This document shows positions 23,787 through 35,705 of a DNA stretch of 64,000 bases, piece by piece (within the stretch, counting starts at the first letter, position 1; the number at the start of each line of letters is the position of its first letter). The notes beneath the pieces were generated by a model that was given only the letters and a program-made list of their open reading frames with translations, searched no databases and was not told the DNA's origin. Location: assembly GCF_051020765.1 (NCBI RefSeq), contig NC_134935.1:4775579-4839578 (forward strand), read 5' to 3'. Both the position numbers and the translations under genes were made by a program. Source of the DNA: Lasioglossum baleicum. Taxonomy: Eukaryota; Arthropoda; Insecta; Hymenoptera; Halictidae.

Positions 23787-25154
23787 CGGCACTAAATTTT
23801 GCCCGGATTTTTTGTGGAAATAAATGTTAAAAGCTGGCGCACGTCACTGGAATTTTAATTAAAATTTTCGTAACTCGGTGCGCAGATCGCATCGACCACC
23901 ATATCGAACGAAATAAACCCAGAAACGCTTTATAACATTTAGAAATGATGCGTGCGAGTTCGAGTCTGTCTCGAGAAAAAAAGACGAACAACAAAAATCT
24001 ACAAGAGGAAACGAATGGCGCAGGGAGTTTCATGAGCGTTCTGTACGTTTGTCGCGATATTGCATTTCATTGAATTCGCCAGCGATCGGGTTGGCTCTGC
24101 CTCTGTAACGACCACGGCGTGCGGCGCGGTGGGGCACGCGATTTTATGAATAAATGATTCCCTTTGAAACTGGAAAAAGTGGGGACCCCGAAAAATCGTA
24201 TTAATCGAATTCACAGCGACAAATAAGCCCGGCGCAGGGCGACACTCATTTCGCCGAGGGTTTATTGCGACAGAAAGCCAATTCATAAGCTCGCGGGGGA
24301 GTTGTGTACTGTAAATTGCGCGAACAAACGAAAAACTCGGCAAAACAAACTGACTCCTGCCACCCATCCCCCCTTCTCCTCCCACTATTACTCTTTCTCT
24401 CTCTCTCTATCTCTCCCTCTCTACACGACCAGTCTTTGAACCCTCGCGACGAACGAGTTAATTGTGCAAACAAGCGCGAACTAAATACTGACAAATATAA
24501 CCGGGTTATTCGGGGAACAGCGGCAGAGAATTCGCAGGAGCGAATAATAGTGACGTCGCCCTCTACTCCCCTGCCGGTTTCGCGAAATTCGAGGCGACGT
24601 GACTGGAGAGAAATCGACGTTCCTGTGTTTGAGGATTGCGTTCATGATGCATTTGGAGCTGCTGTTTCCGTGGAAAATGTGTTAACATCAGCTTTCGAGG
24701 GAAACATTTAACGTTCTGTTGTCACTTTTCTTATAACGGAATTGACGATTTCGCAGACGCCTCTTATTTTCTGCAGAAATACGATTCGTTGATCTCTCAC
24801 CGCTGCACAGTGATCTGGAAACCGCAAATGTGGGTCAAAGTCAATTTTTCCAAGCGCGAGATTTTCAATAAATTTGTTGACTACATTCACTGTAGCAAAA
24901 CGAGTCCGAACTATGTCGTGTTTGGTCTCATTTTAATCGGGAAAATGTCATAAATACGTTGGTCAAAGTCTCGGAGAAAATTTACGCTCTGAATTGATTA
25001 AATCAAGTGAAAGAAGAAGTGCCAGAATTCAACTATTTCGTGGGCGCAGGACACATGTATTTTTTCTCATGAAAATCGTGCAACGTGTCGATTCATGAAT
25101 GCGGTATTGTCGGTATTAATAGTGCGAAATCGACACTTTTATATCCCGTCAGTG
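23787..25154. other. Non-coding stretch, no gene seen
   Basis: Short pyrimidine-rich microsatellite (CTCTCTCTAT type) near 24390-24421. Open frames at 23999-24711 show no domain. Confidence 0.4.
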
Positions 25155-25222
25155 CTAGCGTTCTGTTTCGCGCGCGATCGACATAGAAAACTTTCATTTC
25201 ACAGAAAGATCCGCAGTCTACT
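25155..25222 (-). repeat. Dispersed short repeat copy 4
   Basis: On the minus strand: AGACTGCGGATCTTTCTGTG, an AT-rich block, then TATGTCGATCGCGCGCGAAA and CAG. It shows the same order of blocks as copies at 43412 and 44940. Confidence 0.6.
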
Positions 25223-26293
25223 TTCCCCATGGATCACAATAAAACAGAAATTTATTTCGTCGGCGAGCGAACGTATTAACTTCAACTTGATAAAACAACT
25301 AAAAGCTTTCCCGATCGTCGTCCAACTCATTGGCTCGCTTCTCGTACGGCAGCGTGAAATGCACGGTCGAGTTACGGCCGATTTTATGATACAATAACGA
25401 CGAGTGCCGGAGAGAAACTCGTGGGGAACAGTCTAATGCTCGCCGACAAAGTGAGTGGTTCGTCTGATTATAAACGAGAGCGCGAAATCGCGGTGGAAAA
25501 AAGAGGAGCCCGCTGTCCTGTTGCTCTGCGAACGATTTTGTTAAATTACCGGGGGCCGGCTTTTACATAATGGAGGAGATTCGAATGAATTACCGCCATC
25601 TTTCAGCGTGCCCGCGAACGGGGACGACTCCGACGGACGAAATCGTTTTCAACCCTCGCAAACCCGCGCGTCCCGTTCGAATTTCCCCGTGCGTGGTCGC
25701 AACGCGCACGGTTGGATGCTTCGCTTCCGTCGGATCGATTTGCGTAATAAAAGATACTTCGTCGGCGATTTATTATCCCACCCACTGTTCTTGCGTACCC
25801 TCGGATCGCCCCTCTCGTGCTCTCTTCGCCATTAGGCTACTTTTTTCATTCTGCGGCGCCGGCTAAGTGTTCCGTGTTCGACGGAACCGCCAATTTATTA
25901 TACCTTATCCGCTCGTTATCCCCGTTTACCCACCACCGAGCTGTAAACAAGCGCGAATGAGATGTCTCCAGTTTTATTCGCCTCGGCCTGCAACAGTTTA
26001 TCAGACGATTCTCGATCTTTCTCTGTCGTAAAAGTTCGGACACGTTGTGTTTTTCAGTTATTTCCAAATATTGCGCATAAAATGTGTACCGTTCGAAAGG
26101 TATACATAGTTGCCAGCTGCATTTTCACTAAAGAAGGTATAATGACAGTGTTAACGGATTAAAATTCGCGAAGGCAATGTTTTCGGCAAAAAAATTTTGC
26201 CGTATAAGTTGAAACTCCCGAAAATCTCTGAAAAGCAAGTGTTGAATTCAGCGACTTGAATGGACGTCGATGCACGCGTTGAACCAATTTGAA
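25223..26293. other. Non-coding stretch, no gene seen
   Basis: GC-rich, with overlapping frames at 25570-26067 and no recognisable domain. It is the left flank of the second Transib-type element. Confidence 0.4.
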
Positions 26294-26298
26294 CATCG
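26294..26298. repeat. Target-site duplication CATCG, left copy
   Basis: Immediately precedes CACAGTG at 26299. The same five bases follow the right end (27213-27217). Confidence 0.85.
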
Positions 26299-26337
26299 CA
26301 CAGTGATCGATTCCTCGATTCTAGGTGGACAAAATGG
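26299..26337 (+). repeat. Transib-type left end with 23-bp spacer
   Basis: CACAGTG at 26299-26305 and ACAAAATGG at 26329-26337. The heptamer is perfect. Confidence 0.75.
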
Positions 26338-27171
26338 TAAATTTGATCAACTTCAGATATCTTCGCTGCCGTTCTATTTTGTTCGCGAACATTAATTTAT
26401 TCGATATATAACGTAATATTTCCATTGAACGTGGTTATTACGACGATAATACGGTGCTAAAGTTTTGCCTGTGCGAAATACTATAAATAAGCTAATTCTT
26501 CTTCATCGTATAACTTGTTTGTTTGTTGTTTAAATTATTATGCAGAAAATGGAGCGCGTAAGCGAAGGTATGTACTAATATTATTTAAGAAGAGGTCAAA
26601 TAGTATAACTTAGTTTTCCCGGACTCGGCCGGACTTGGTTCTTCGATAGTTTTGAGGAATACTTATTTCAAAACAATGATACTAAATATCGTTGACCCGG
26701 TTTGCCCCATTTGTCATTTATATCATTTTTTAGAAAAGACATGGAGTATGCCACTATTTCATGTGGTATTGAAATTGACGATAGAAAGTTTACAGAATAT
26801 GTACTTCAGACTGCGAGAATTACATATGAGAATTATAATTTATAATAATTTAGAATATCCACCTTTGTGTGTGTCATCCACATTCCTTATTATAATTTTG
26901 TAATTTTGTATTACATTTTTGTAGAACTTTATCTAATTTTTAAATATGAGTTAAGATTAATTCTTTCCATTTTGTGTATTGTTTATTCACGTGTTTAAAC
27001 AAAAACTATAAAATATTTGATTTATGTTATTTTCACAAACGTTACAATTAATTGTTATATTTGTCCATTTTAAATAAATGATATAATTCGTTTAAATTCA
27101 TGTAGTTTTTATACACTTGTCATGATTTCTGAGAAATAAAGCGTTATTACTACAAGAGAACACAAAAGTTT

Positions 27172-27212
27172 GAATTTTGTCCACCTAGAATCGAGGAATC
27201 GATCACTCTGTG
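27172..27212 (-). repeat. Transib-type right end, heptamer variant
   Basis: On the minus strand the end reads CACAGAGTGATCG where the left end reads CACAGTGATCG. The two-base difference sits next to the cleavage site. Confidence 0.72.
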
Positions 27213-27217
27213 CATCG
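27213..27217. repeat. Target-site duplication CATCG, right copy
   Basis: Exact match to 26294-26298. Confidence 0.85.
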
Positions 27218-30200
27218 CCGTGAATTCATAAAATTCGCTGGACCTCCTCCGCAAATGATTTCATTGTACGAGCGGCGTGTTTGTTCTGCGGCTTTGAAAA
27301 ACGTTAGCCAGGGAACTGGGAATTGTGTAAACGTCTTCCGGACGGGATGGTCGCGGAATATCGGTCTGGTCGCCGTAATCGGGACCGTTCAGTTAACGTT
27401 CAGCCCCAATTTGACGCGACTTAACAAACAGACCGCGTAATCAAATTTTACAGATCCGCGTAAATGGCAATTAGTCACCGCGTTCCCGGCGCATCGTAAA
27501 TGCATAGCGAAAATCCAGTTCAGGCCGGTCTGCATACCTATCCGCTACGATTCAATCAGAACTAATTACTTGGTTTACGGTACAGTCTGCAGAATTTTGG
27601 CGTCTCATATATCGTTAGCGGATTCAATAATTTCGTTCGTCCCCCTTTCTCCCTGCCACCTCGAATCGCCGCTGCGAGAGGAGAAAGAGAGAGACAGCAG
27701 GTAAAACGCGGTCGCAATTTGCAGCATCGCTGGCGAAATTCATTTATCAACCGTTGGAAAAATAAATCGCATAAACCGACGATTAACCCGTCCAATTTGT
27801 ACTAATTGAAGTTTCGTTTATCACCGCTCATGATCGATCGATGAGAAGCCCCGGCCCTTTATCGCGGGAAATCGTCTTCGATACGTGCGTCGGTGTCATC
27901 TATTCATGTCGTTCGAACGAGTAACAATTGATTGTCCGCTGAAAAATTAGCATGCGTTTCGAATTGGTAATCGATTTTTCTTTTGCTTGACACCCGATGA
28001 ATATTCGATGGCCCTCCGTGACGTTTATGTACGTAACTAATTACTATGCGGCCTGGGCACGCTTTTTCCGCGCGCGGCTTACACGAATGAACCGCATCGT
28101 GCGATTAATAAACGAGATAAATGTGATTTCGTGTTTGCGTTGAGCAACATTCATATTCTTAGACTTATTCTCGCGTTCGAACGAAGAAATTAATCATTCA
28201 AATTCTGATATAGTGTCCGTTCTACCAGCAGTTTCTTTCATGTTCAGTACATTTTTTTTGTTTCGTGTACTTTTTCACACATATCGAAGCATCACCGTAC
28301 ATTTTTTGAATCTCCTAGAATTAGGTCAACAAATTTTCCCAGACCATTTCAGTTTCCCTAAATAGAATAATGAGGCATTGTATGGAGAAACTTGATTGTT
28401 GATTGAGAGTTGTTAAGGCGTAGGGAGCCAAGGTTCACAATTTTGCCACACAGTCGCGCGCGGTTTCATACGTATGGAAAGCTTCCGGTCGCTGACGAGT
28501 CAGGACCTGACGAGGATATTTTTCTCGGGAGCTCCGTTGTTGTTTTCACGGAGCCGGTTACACAAGTGTGCTCTAATTTCCCCGGCGAAAGAAGGAAGCA
28601 AACGAGCCACGGATTGCTTGCGGTTTGTTTTCTTGGAGCTCGAGTGACGCAATTTCTCGGCTTCCGCGAAGCTGCGCTTTTATTCCTCCTTCCTCCCCCC
28701 CTCTCTCTAGTTCTTTTACTCTCGGAGAGCATTGAATTCGAAAAAAATGCGTGCGTTAAAAGCGTCATCGTTTTAATCAATTCCTCGCGAGATTTTCCTT
28801 TAGAATCACACTCTGCTTCCAATGAATTATTGAAAATCACTAATTAAAGCTGTGAACTGAGCATCGTTAATTATATAGTTATGAGAAACGTCTGACAAAT
28901 AGTAGGAGCGCAGAGAACGATGAAGCTAAAAAGTTTCCGCTTTTGAGCCAGCCTGTAGCCCAGCAAAGAGATACTCCAGACAAATACCGTTTCCCTTAAG
29001 GCGATTAGTGTATTTTATCGAGGAGGGGATCGTTACCGTAAAGCCGCAAACAGCACAGTAAATTTCGTTTAATTCCACGTGAAATTCTGGGCGGCGCGGC
29101 GCGGCGTGGCGGGGAGGAGGTAAAAGGGAGAGAGTTGCGCTTGCAACGCGACACAAAGCTGGGAATAGTAGCGGCAAACTTTACGCGGTCTCATAAACTT
29201 CTATTGACCCGTGTCTCTAGTCATCACGCGAAAATCGTCGCGTTTTACGGTGGCAGCGTCTGTGACAGCGCGTTGATTAGACGGGACTGGCGTACGAATG
29301 TTTTCATTCGCCGAGCGGCGCGCCTCGTTCCCGTTCTCGTATAGACGAAACGGCAACAAACGCTTCGATCATGACACGTTTCGCCGTATAAAAACGATCG
29401 GGCCACGATCGTACGAAATAATGAAAACGAAAATGGCTCGCCGGAAAAGCATCGTATAAACGGATTTCACGGAATTTTCGAAAATCAGCGGAATAAAATC
29501 CGACGAACCGGAAAGAACCGGGAAAAAAATGAATGGGGAAATATTTTCCCCGCGAGACCGGAGATCTATACTGCGATCGTTAAACCGCAATTAGCAACGA
29601 TTGTCGAAACATGATTTCTGACAAAAAAGAGCGCGCGCGCGCGCGGCCGGTTAAACGACTGATTTGTCACCGTCGACTATTTGCCGTTTGTTCCCCGCGA
29701 CGATGAAATCCGGCTAGCGCATTTTTCCCCGATACCACCCCGGTCGTTACTCCGCGTACCCACGAGCGGGCGCCACCCCGGTAAAAATTAACGGCGTACG
29801 ACGCTTAATCAGCGAACGAAATCAGTTGAATGTAAAACGAAGTAATCAGCGGCGATTGAAGTGGGCCGGCCCGGACGGCCCGACTCGGCCCGTTCACGCG
29901 AAATCCAATAACCACCGTGTATCCGGTATCATAAATTTCCATTAGACTGTTTGCCCGGCTATTTTCTGCGCGAGGCGCCCCGAATGCGCGCTTCGCTTCC
30001 CTGCGATCACGCCAAAATTATTTATGCGCCCCCGAGCATCTCGACGCGTAAGATTACAGCACAGCTGTCGATGCCGTTCGGATTTAGAAGTAGTCCGATC
30101 GTTTTGCCGACATCGTGGCGCATCGAAAATATTCTCCTGACTTTCCGCATTTTCGGAAAGAATTGAGAAAATTCTGGTAAATTAATTCTTACGTGAAAAC

Positions 30201-30274
30201 ATCTGAATGGTCGTGTTGCGAAATTTTAATGCATTGTTCAGTACAAAAATAAATAAATATGATTGTGATCACAC
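27218..30274. other. Mixed stretch, no gene seen; (CG)n at 29628-29646
   Basis: A short run of alternating CG lies at about 29628-29646. Opposing open frames at 28410-28847 are pyrimidine/purine-biased and carry no domain. No complete transposon found. Confidence 0.4.
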
Positions 30275-30305
30275 TAGACTGCGGATTTTGATGCAAAATT
30301 AAAAA
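30275..30305 (+). repeat. Dispersed short repeat copy 5
   Basis: TAGACTGCGGATTTTGATGC followed by AAAATTAAAAATTG. Confidence 0.55.
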
Positions 30306-30497
30306 TTGCCCGAGTCTATTGTAAGCGACTGGTGTTGAATAAACATATATTTTCTCTTCGAATAAATAAATTTAATAAATAATGGCTTTTCAATTTTGTA
30401 GAAATTTTTTATTCACTTTCGACCAAGGATTAAACTTTATTAAACAACGCACTACCTACTATTTTTCACAATGTTCCGTTTATTCGTACGTCGCAAT

Positions 30498-30530
30498 AAG
30501 ACTGCGGATTATTATGCAAATTTTCATCTG
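30498..30530 (+). repeat. Dispersed short repeat copy 6
   Basis: AAGACTGCGGATTATTATGC followed by AAATTTTCATCTG. It lies about 220 bp from copy 5 in the same orientation. Confidence 0.55.
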
Positions 30531-30654
30531 TAAATAAAGTGAAAATATCCTCAACGTTTGTGTGTGTGTTATATATTATGAATACAGGATTTAATTATAA
30601 TACTATCACGATTCTGTGTTTCTTTTCTTTCACGAATGCTTCACAGTAGACGGA

Positions 30655-30965
30655 GCTAATTATGAGCTTGTCGTTTTGCAATTGAAGGTATGTAAACACG
30701 GACTTGCGAGAAATTATCAAATAAATTCATTCGCGTATGCGCATACTTAACCCAGACCCAATTATGAATTCTTGTTTCACAATTACGGAGATCGCAAACA
30801 TGGTTTTCTGGAAAGTTATTCAATAAATTAATTTATTTATGCGTGTACGCACTCTGGCACAATTATGGTAGCTTGTTTCACGAATATGGGCATTGTAAAT
30901 ATGGTTCCATGGAAAATTATTCGATGAGTTCGCATATTCATTCGCACATTTCAAGAAAATTCACG
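30655..30965 (+). repeat. Decayed tandem triplication, unit about 100-110 bp
   Basis: Three consecutive units share the order: AATTATG, CTTGTTTCAC (or CTTGTCGTTTTGCA in the first), a short G-rich block, AAACATGG or AAATATGG, GGAAA, TTATTCAATAAATT and a GCGTNTACGCA-type block. Units begin near 30658, 30758 and 30871. The third is cut short near 30960. Confidence 0.65.
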
Positions 30966-31164
30966 GTACGTCACGGAAAAACGTACTTTTTTTAATGAAG
31001 AAATTAACAAAGCAGATAAAAGGGAATGAAAGTGCGCTGAAAATTTAAAACAGCCTATTTGCCTTATTCATCATATTTTTACAGTAATGTGAATGAATAC
31101 TCATTGTAGATCGTATAAAATAGATTTTTAGGTGCTCCAGAAAATTTGCATGGTGTTCGTAGTT

Positions 31165-31491
31165 TTACAATGGCCCCGCGTTCCATGTTTTCATTCTTCG
31201 CAAAACATCTTCGTTAATGATACTGGGACGCCTTTTCCCACGACTCATCTTCAAGTCTCTCATCTCGTATTCTGAATTTTTTAACCACTTTTGCGAGCTA
31301 CATTCTCTTACACAATCAGTCTGGTATTCCGTAGAAGTTCGCCGGCCTTTGCTCTGTTTTCTAACGAGTTTTTGGGAAAAATGTGAAGCCGGAGACGAAC
31401 TCGTTATACTAACTGATGAATCCCGAGTTTTTCTAACTATCTCTCGATGCGTACGACTAATAAAAAAGTGATAAAACATACCGGACGTCAA
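31165..31491 (-). pseudogene. Possible mariner transposase HTH remnant
   Basis: The minus-strand frame contains SSQKWLKN, then EMRDLKMSRGKRRPSIINED and VLRRM. The arrangement QKW(F/L)...(D)...SG-RPS-x-(D/E)EDVLR resembles the junction between the two DNA-binding helices of mariner transposases. No inverted ends or catalytic domain were found, and the similarity is short. It could also be a chance match or an unknown host exon. Confidence 0.28.
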
Positions 31492-31691
31492 GTTCTACAA
31501 AGTGGAGACCACAGGAAACTTTTCGGAATACCTACAGTGATATCAAAAGTTTTCGGTCGTATATGCTTTTGCATCATAGACGAGTTAAAGCAGCAGACCC
31601 AATGTATTTTTCTGTCACATGCTTGCCGAGCTCTAAAGCACCATTGTCATTTCCGGTTTGTGCTCGACATTATTGGTAACTCATGAATTTA

Positions 31692-32862
31692 GGCTTATCA
31701 GCGGAGATTGAGGATTTAGTATACTTCATTTTTACTTCATCCTTTAGCTGCATCCTTACCCTACAACCTCAGAATTTCCCCAGAACCTCCCAGCCCTAGA
31801 TCATCTCCACCCGTTCGTACTTTACGTCCTCCCTTCCGTTCCCTGCACAACCCCTTCTCCTTTTCCGTTCAGTAAATTCGCTCCACCCTTCGTTTGTATG
31901 TAAATCCCTAGATCTCCCGTGCCTAGGATCTTCTCTTGGCTAGATCTCTCATCGAAAGAAGAGCCAACCACCCCCGCAAGAAAATTTTAAAACTTTATCG
32001 TATGTGATTTTATGTACACGTTTTATGTCATCGTTTTGAATAAACATTTAAAATATTTGTCAGCGATCCCGGCGTCGACGTGTTTATTAAAATTCTTTTG
32101 CGTACAGCACTTGTTATAGATGTACAAAGTGAGTTATTTGGCACGAAATGTTTGCCCGCGGCAGTAATGTAAAATATCGAGAGAATTCAGTTGATATAAC
32201 CTCGTTTTTATTTTTATTTCAAATTAAATGGACACAGAGCAGCCCGAGGCGCTCGTTTTGCCGTGCAAATTATGACCGAACGGCATATCGACGTTTATTT
32301 TGCCGGTTAAAGAGACCGGAGTAGAGAGCGCAGTGGGAGAGGGGGTGAAACATTGAAACATTTCGATGACTGGACAGGATCTGTCGTCGCGGCCGATCGA
32401 CGACGAGTTTCCACGTCTTCCTAGTCGACATCGCTCAAGGGAACTCCGCTATACATATATATTTTATGCGGGATCTTCTAAAGACGACCGCACGTCGCGA
32501 CGTCGACGACTTTTAACCCCCGGATTCATAAATATTCGTTTATGAGCCGTTCCTTCCCCGGCGCTTCCGTGGCCGAGTTACATTTTATGCATTTATAACA
32601 CCGCAAAGAGGTCTGTAAAAATTCTATTTGCTGAACGACGGGATGGGCCAATAGAAATTTTCGGTTTACGGCGCCCGTATTACCGAAAACTGGAAACTGT
32701 ACTCCGCTCGAGATGATACTCTTGAGATTAGTCGTATAAGGTCGCCGCTAGACTGGCAAATGCGACGACATACCTCTTCATCTTTCTGCACTGTCGATGA
32801 AATTAAAAGCTTTTCCTTCGCCCTACTGATGCGGCGAACATTTTATTTTATTCAATTTAACA
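31692..32862. other. Non-coding stretch, no gene seen
   Basis: A C-rich block at 31740-31960 is pyrimidine-biased, followed by AT-rich sequence. No motif recognised. Confidence 0.4.
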
Positions 32863-32864
32863 TA

Positions 32865-33175
32865 CAGTCGCTGACATGTAGCTCATTGCAATGTAGACCG
32901 ATTTCGATGAAATTTTCAGTATGCATATAAGTTACCGAAATCTATAAAACGCATTTTTTAAATTATCGTTACAGGCCCAGATAAAAAAGTTGACGAAACA
33001 TCATTTTAAAAAATTTTGTATAATTCCTACCAATTGCAATCGTATTAAATTTTTGTTTATATATTCTCTAGCGAACTAGCCGGTCTAACATCTTAAAGAA
33101 ATTCAAGTCCTTTGGTCCAATTTCTAAAAAGTTATGCGATTTTTAAGGGTGTCCACTTTAAATTGTCAGTGACTG
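32865..33175. mobile_element. Tc1-like MITE (311 bp)
   Basis: The left end CAGTCGCTGACA and right end (minus strand) CAGTCACTGACA are inverse copies, each flanked by TA (32863-32864 and 33176-33177). The GTGGACACCC block just inside the right end is typical of Tc1-family ends. The AT-rich interior encodes nothing. Confidence 0.7.
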
Positions 33176-33177
33176 TA

Positions 33178-33839
33178 CTTCAAATTAACTATTCCATGTT
33201 GCAACATTAAATAATTTTAGTATGGTGGGATTTGATAAATTCGAGATTAGGAACAAACCAATTTTAATGGAAACTTAAAAAACAAATACACGCGTTAAAT
33301 AAATAAGTACAGCTTCGACTCGTCACTATTCGTATCGCACGCTTCGACGTACAAAACAACTCTGCTCGTTCCCCCATCGGTATTTTTCCGTGAGCCCTTC
33401 CGTCCCCTCTAGCTTTCCCAAAGGACCCTCAGACTTTCCCAACGGCCCAAACGCTTTCTTTTTATGGCCCACGCAGGCTTCGCGCTCGGTTCCTGAAAAT
33501 CACGCTTTCTAGGTACAATCGTAAATCCTAAGACATGTCTAGCCTCGGCGAGAGTTGTGACGAATTTACGATGCCATAGTATTAATAATACTAAATGCTG
33601 ATATTAAATTACATTACACATTTCTATCGCAGTGTATGAAACGAAAAATGAGGGTTGACGTGCGACCTAATTTGTACAGTGCATGAAAGTTACTCCTCGA
33701 CCGTATCAAAATTTAAACCAAGCTGGCCAGAAATGCGTAAGTTTATTAAAACGTTCCGGAATGATATACATTGTTCGCATTTGTTTATGATAAAAGGTTA
33801 CGAACATTTAAATCCTGTACAGCCAAGCATGATTCAACA
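33178..33839. other. Non-coding stretch, no gene seen
   Basis: No gene or repeat boundary recognised. Confidence 0.4.
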
Positions 33840-34045
33840 TTGCACAGTTAAGTAAATGGAATAAGGTCTGACAAAGGAAGTGGAGCAGAACGGTAACTGG
33901 CCAGGCAGGTGGGAACGCAAGATGCGTCGGACAAGTAGAGATACGATCGTGTACAGACAATTCAGTAGAGTAGGTCAGTCTGTTTACAGACACTGCGGAG
34001 TACAATTCTGCCCAAGTTATAGGAAAACAGGATCGGACTGCTAGA
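33840..34045 (-). repeat. Degenerate minisatellite, opposite-strand copy
   Basis: The + strand blocks GTCTGACAAAGGAAGTGGAG, GGACAAGTAGAGATACGATC and GTAGAGTAGGTCAGTCTG are diverged reverse complements of the CTACTTGTCYGAC core seen at 1.0 and 40.7 kb. Confidence 0.45.
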
Positions 34046-35705
34046 GGCAAGTAACAACGGGCCATTTGTGCACTAGAAAGCGGAATGTGCCCGCCATTAG
34101 TCAGACGCGATACATTTTTCCCAAAACTTCTCCAACTGGTACAGAATCAGAACAGAAACTCGCAGCTTGTTCTACTGAAGCACAGCAATACACGTTACAC
34201 TCCATCCTTTGTTACGGTAGACCTTCTCAACAGATCTTGAAATAATTATTCTGAAAATCGAGATAAACATTCCTGTGTTTTTCGCAATGGTATTGGGAGG
34301 AAAATGAAGCTACATAAGTTTATATTGTTGTTCGATCATAGCATTCGATATTGCTCCGAGGGAACAAATGAGGTATCAATAAATAACAATAATACAAGTG
34401 AATGCACCGCTAAATATTCTTCGTGCGCACAATAGTAAAATAACCGGAGAAATTAAAGAATTACACGGTGATTTGAGCCCACAGTGAAGTGAACTCGAAC
34501 ATAATACGGAAATCTACATGAAATTTAATCGAAATCATTATTCTACGCGATTTTATCGCATAAAGATACGCGGATAATAATGGAGAATAAATACAATCGC
34601 TTTTGGGTTCGCTCACGGGTGAAATTGGTTCGTTTCGCGGACTGTAATAAGCGAGCTCGCGCAGGAAAGCATAACTGTTAGTTCCACGGGCCGAAAGGAA
34701 AAAATTATGGTCGCCGCCGCGTAATTTCTACGGGCGCGTTTCGAGGATCGCCGTGCAGGTTTACGAAGCTGATCGTTACGTCGAAGTTCGACCGCGAGTT
34801 CGGCAACGATACCGTCGTCGTTGCCGACATGCATGTTCCCTCCCCGTCGAAAGTTGTCGGAAACACGGCCGGCGCCTTCGGATCCCGACAATGTTTCCAA
34901 CTTCGATTATGCTCTGCCATTCGTTACCCTACACTGATTTAGCTAATCGCGAGTCCCACTTGGGAAGTTGCTACGGCGACGCGTCGTGTAACGGGCCTCG
35001 ATATTTGCGTTTACGCCGGCACCTCAGTGTTCATTACGACCCCTGGACCACTGGCTCTCATAAATTATACTCCCGAAAACTCTACTTGCGATGCGAACGC
35101 GAACAGTCCCTGGGAATTTCAATTTCGCGCCAGACCACTTCGCGCAGCCCGTTGTTTTTCAACAATGAAATTAAATTAATACCGAAAAATCAGATTGTTA
35201 CGTCCCGGAGTCTGACTTTCGCGAAATTATCGTTCCGCGACCCATTCCCCTTACTGGACGCTCTCAAATGCGATACAACCTTTTGTCCGACGTCTGACTG
35301 GGAACCACGACTTTCGCGAAACACGCGTATTCTACTTAACGCTTATAGTAGATTCGCCCAAAGCGGCGGACGAGAGCAGAGATAACTGAGACGGCGCGAA
35401 TCTTCGCAGGGAAATATTTAGCGACTTATCGGACAGTTGAGTATGGCGATCGGTGAATACAGGCAGGCTTCGTTTACGCGAACTGCTTTCGTTGCTCGTT
35501 GACGGCTGCAGTCGAATCAGGCTGGATCGTCGTAGGGAGGACGATGATCCTCACTCGTCCTGGGAAGATCACGTCGTCGGTGATCCTCGGTTGACGGGAG
35601 ATACCCCGCTGTTGTCCTCCGTCTCGCGTTCGTTGACGCACACGAGCTTTCGTAATTGATAGCGACGAACGCGAATTGAATAGGAAAGTATCGCAAGCGC
35701 GAGGA
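34046..35705. other. Mixed stretch, no gene seen
   Basis: The 210-codon frame at 34753-35385 overlaps minus-strand frames, is arginine-rich and has no domain. I do not regard it as a gene. Confidence 0.4.

Larger units (their letters stand above)
26299..27212 (+). mobile_element. Non-autonomous Transib-type element (914 bp)
   Basis: The inverted ends share TGATCGATTCCTCGATTCTA followed by GGTGGACAAAAT. The left end is CACAGTG, a 23-bp spacer, ACAAAATGG (26299-26337). The right end on the minus strand is CACAGAG, a 25-bp spacer, ACAAAATTC (27212-27172), because two extra bases lie in or beside the heptamer. A perfect 5-bp CATCG duplication flanks the pair. The interior has no transposase motif. 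An open frame at 26652-26903 has a CPICH pair but no domain. Its heptamer and GGACAAAA block match the Transib at 8085, while the spacers differ. Confidence 0.75.

Noticed and set aside
34753..35385. 210-codon open frame
   Set aside because: Arginine-rich composition without a domain, opposed by minus-strand frames, and no splice or start context that helps.
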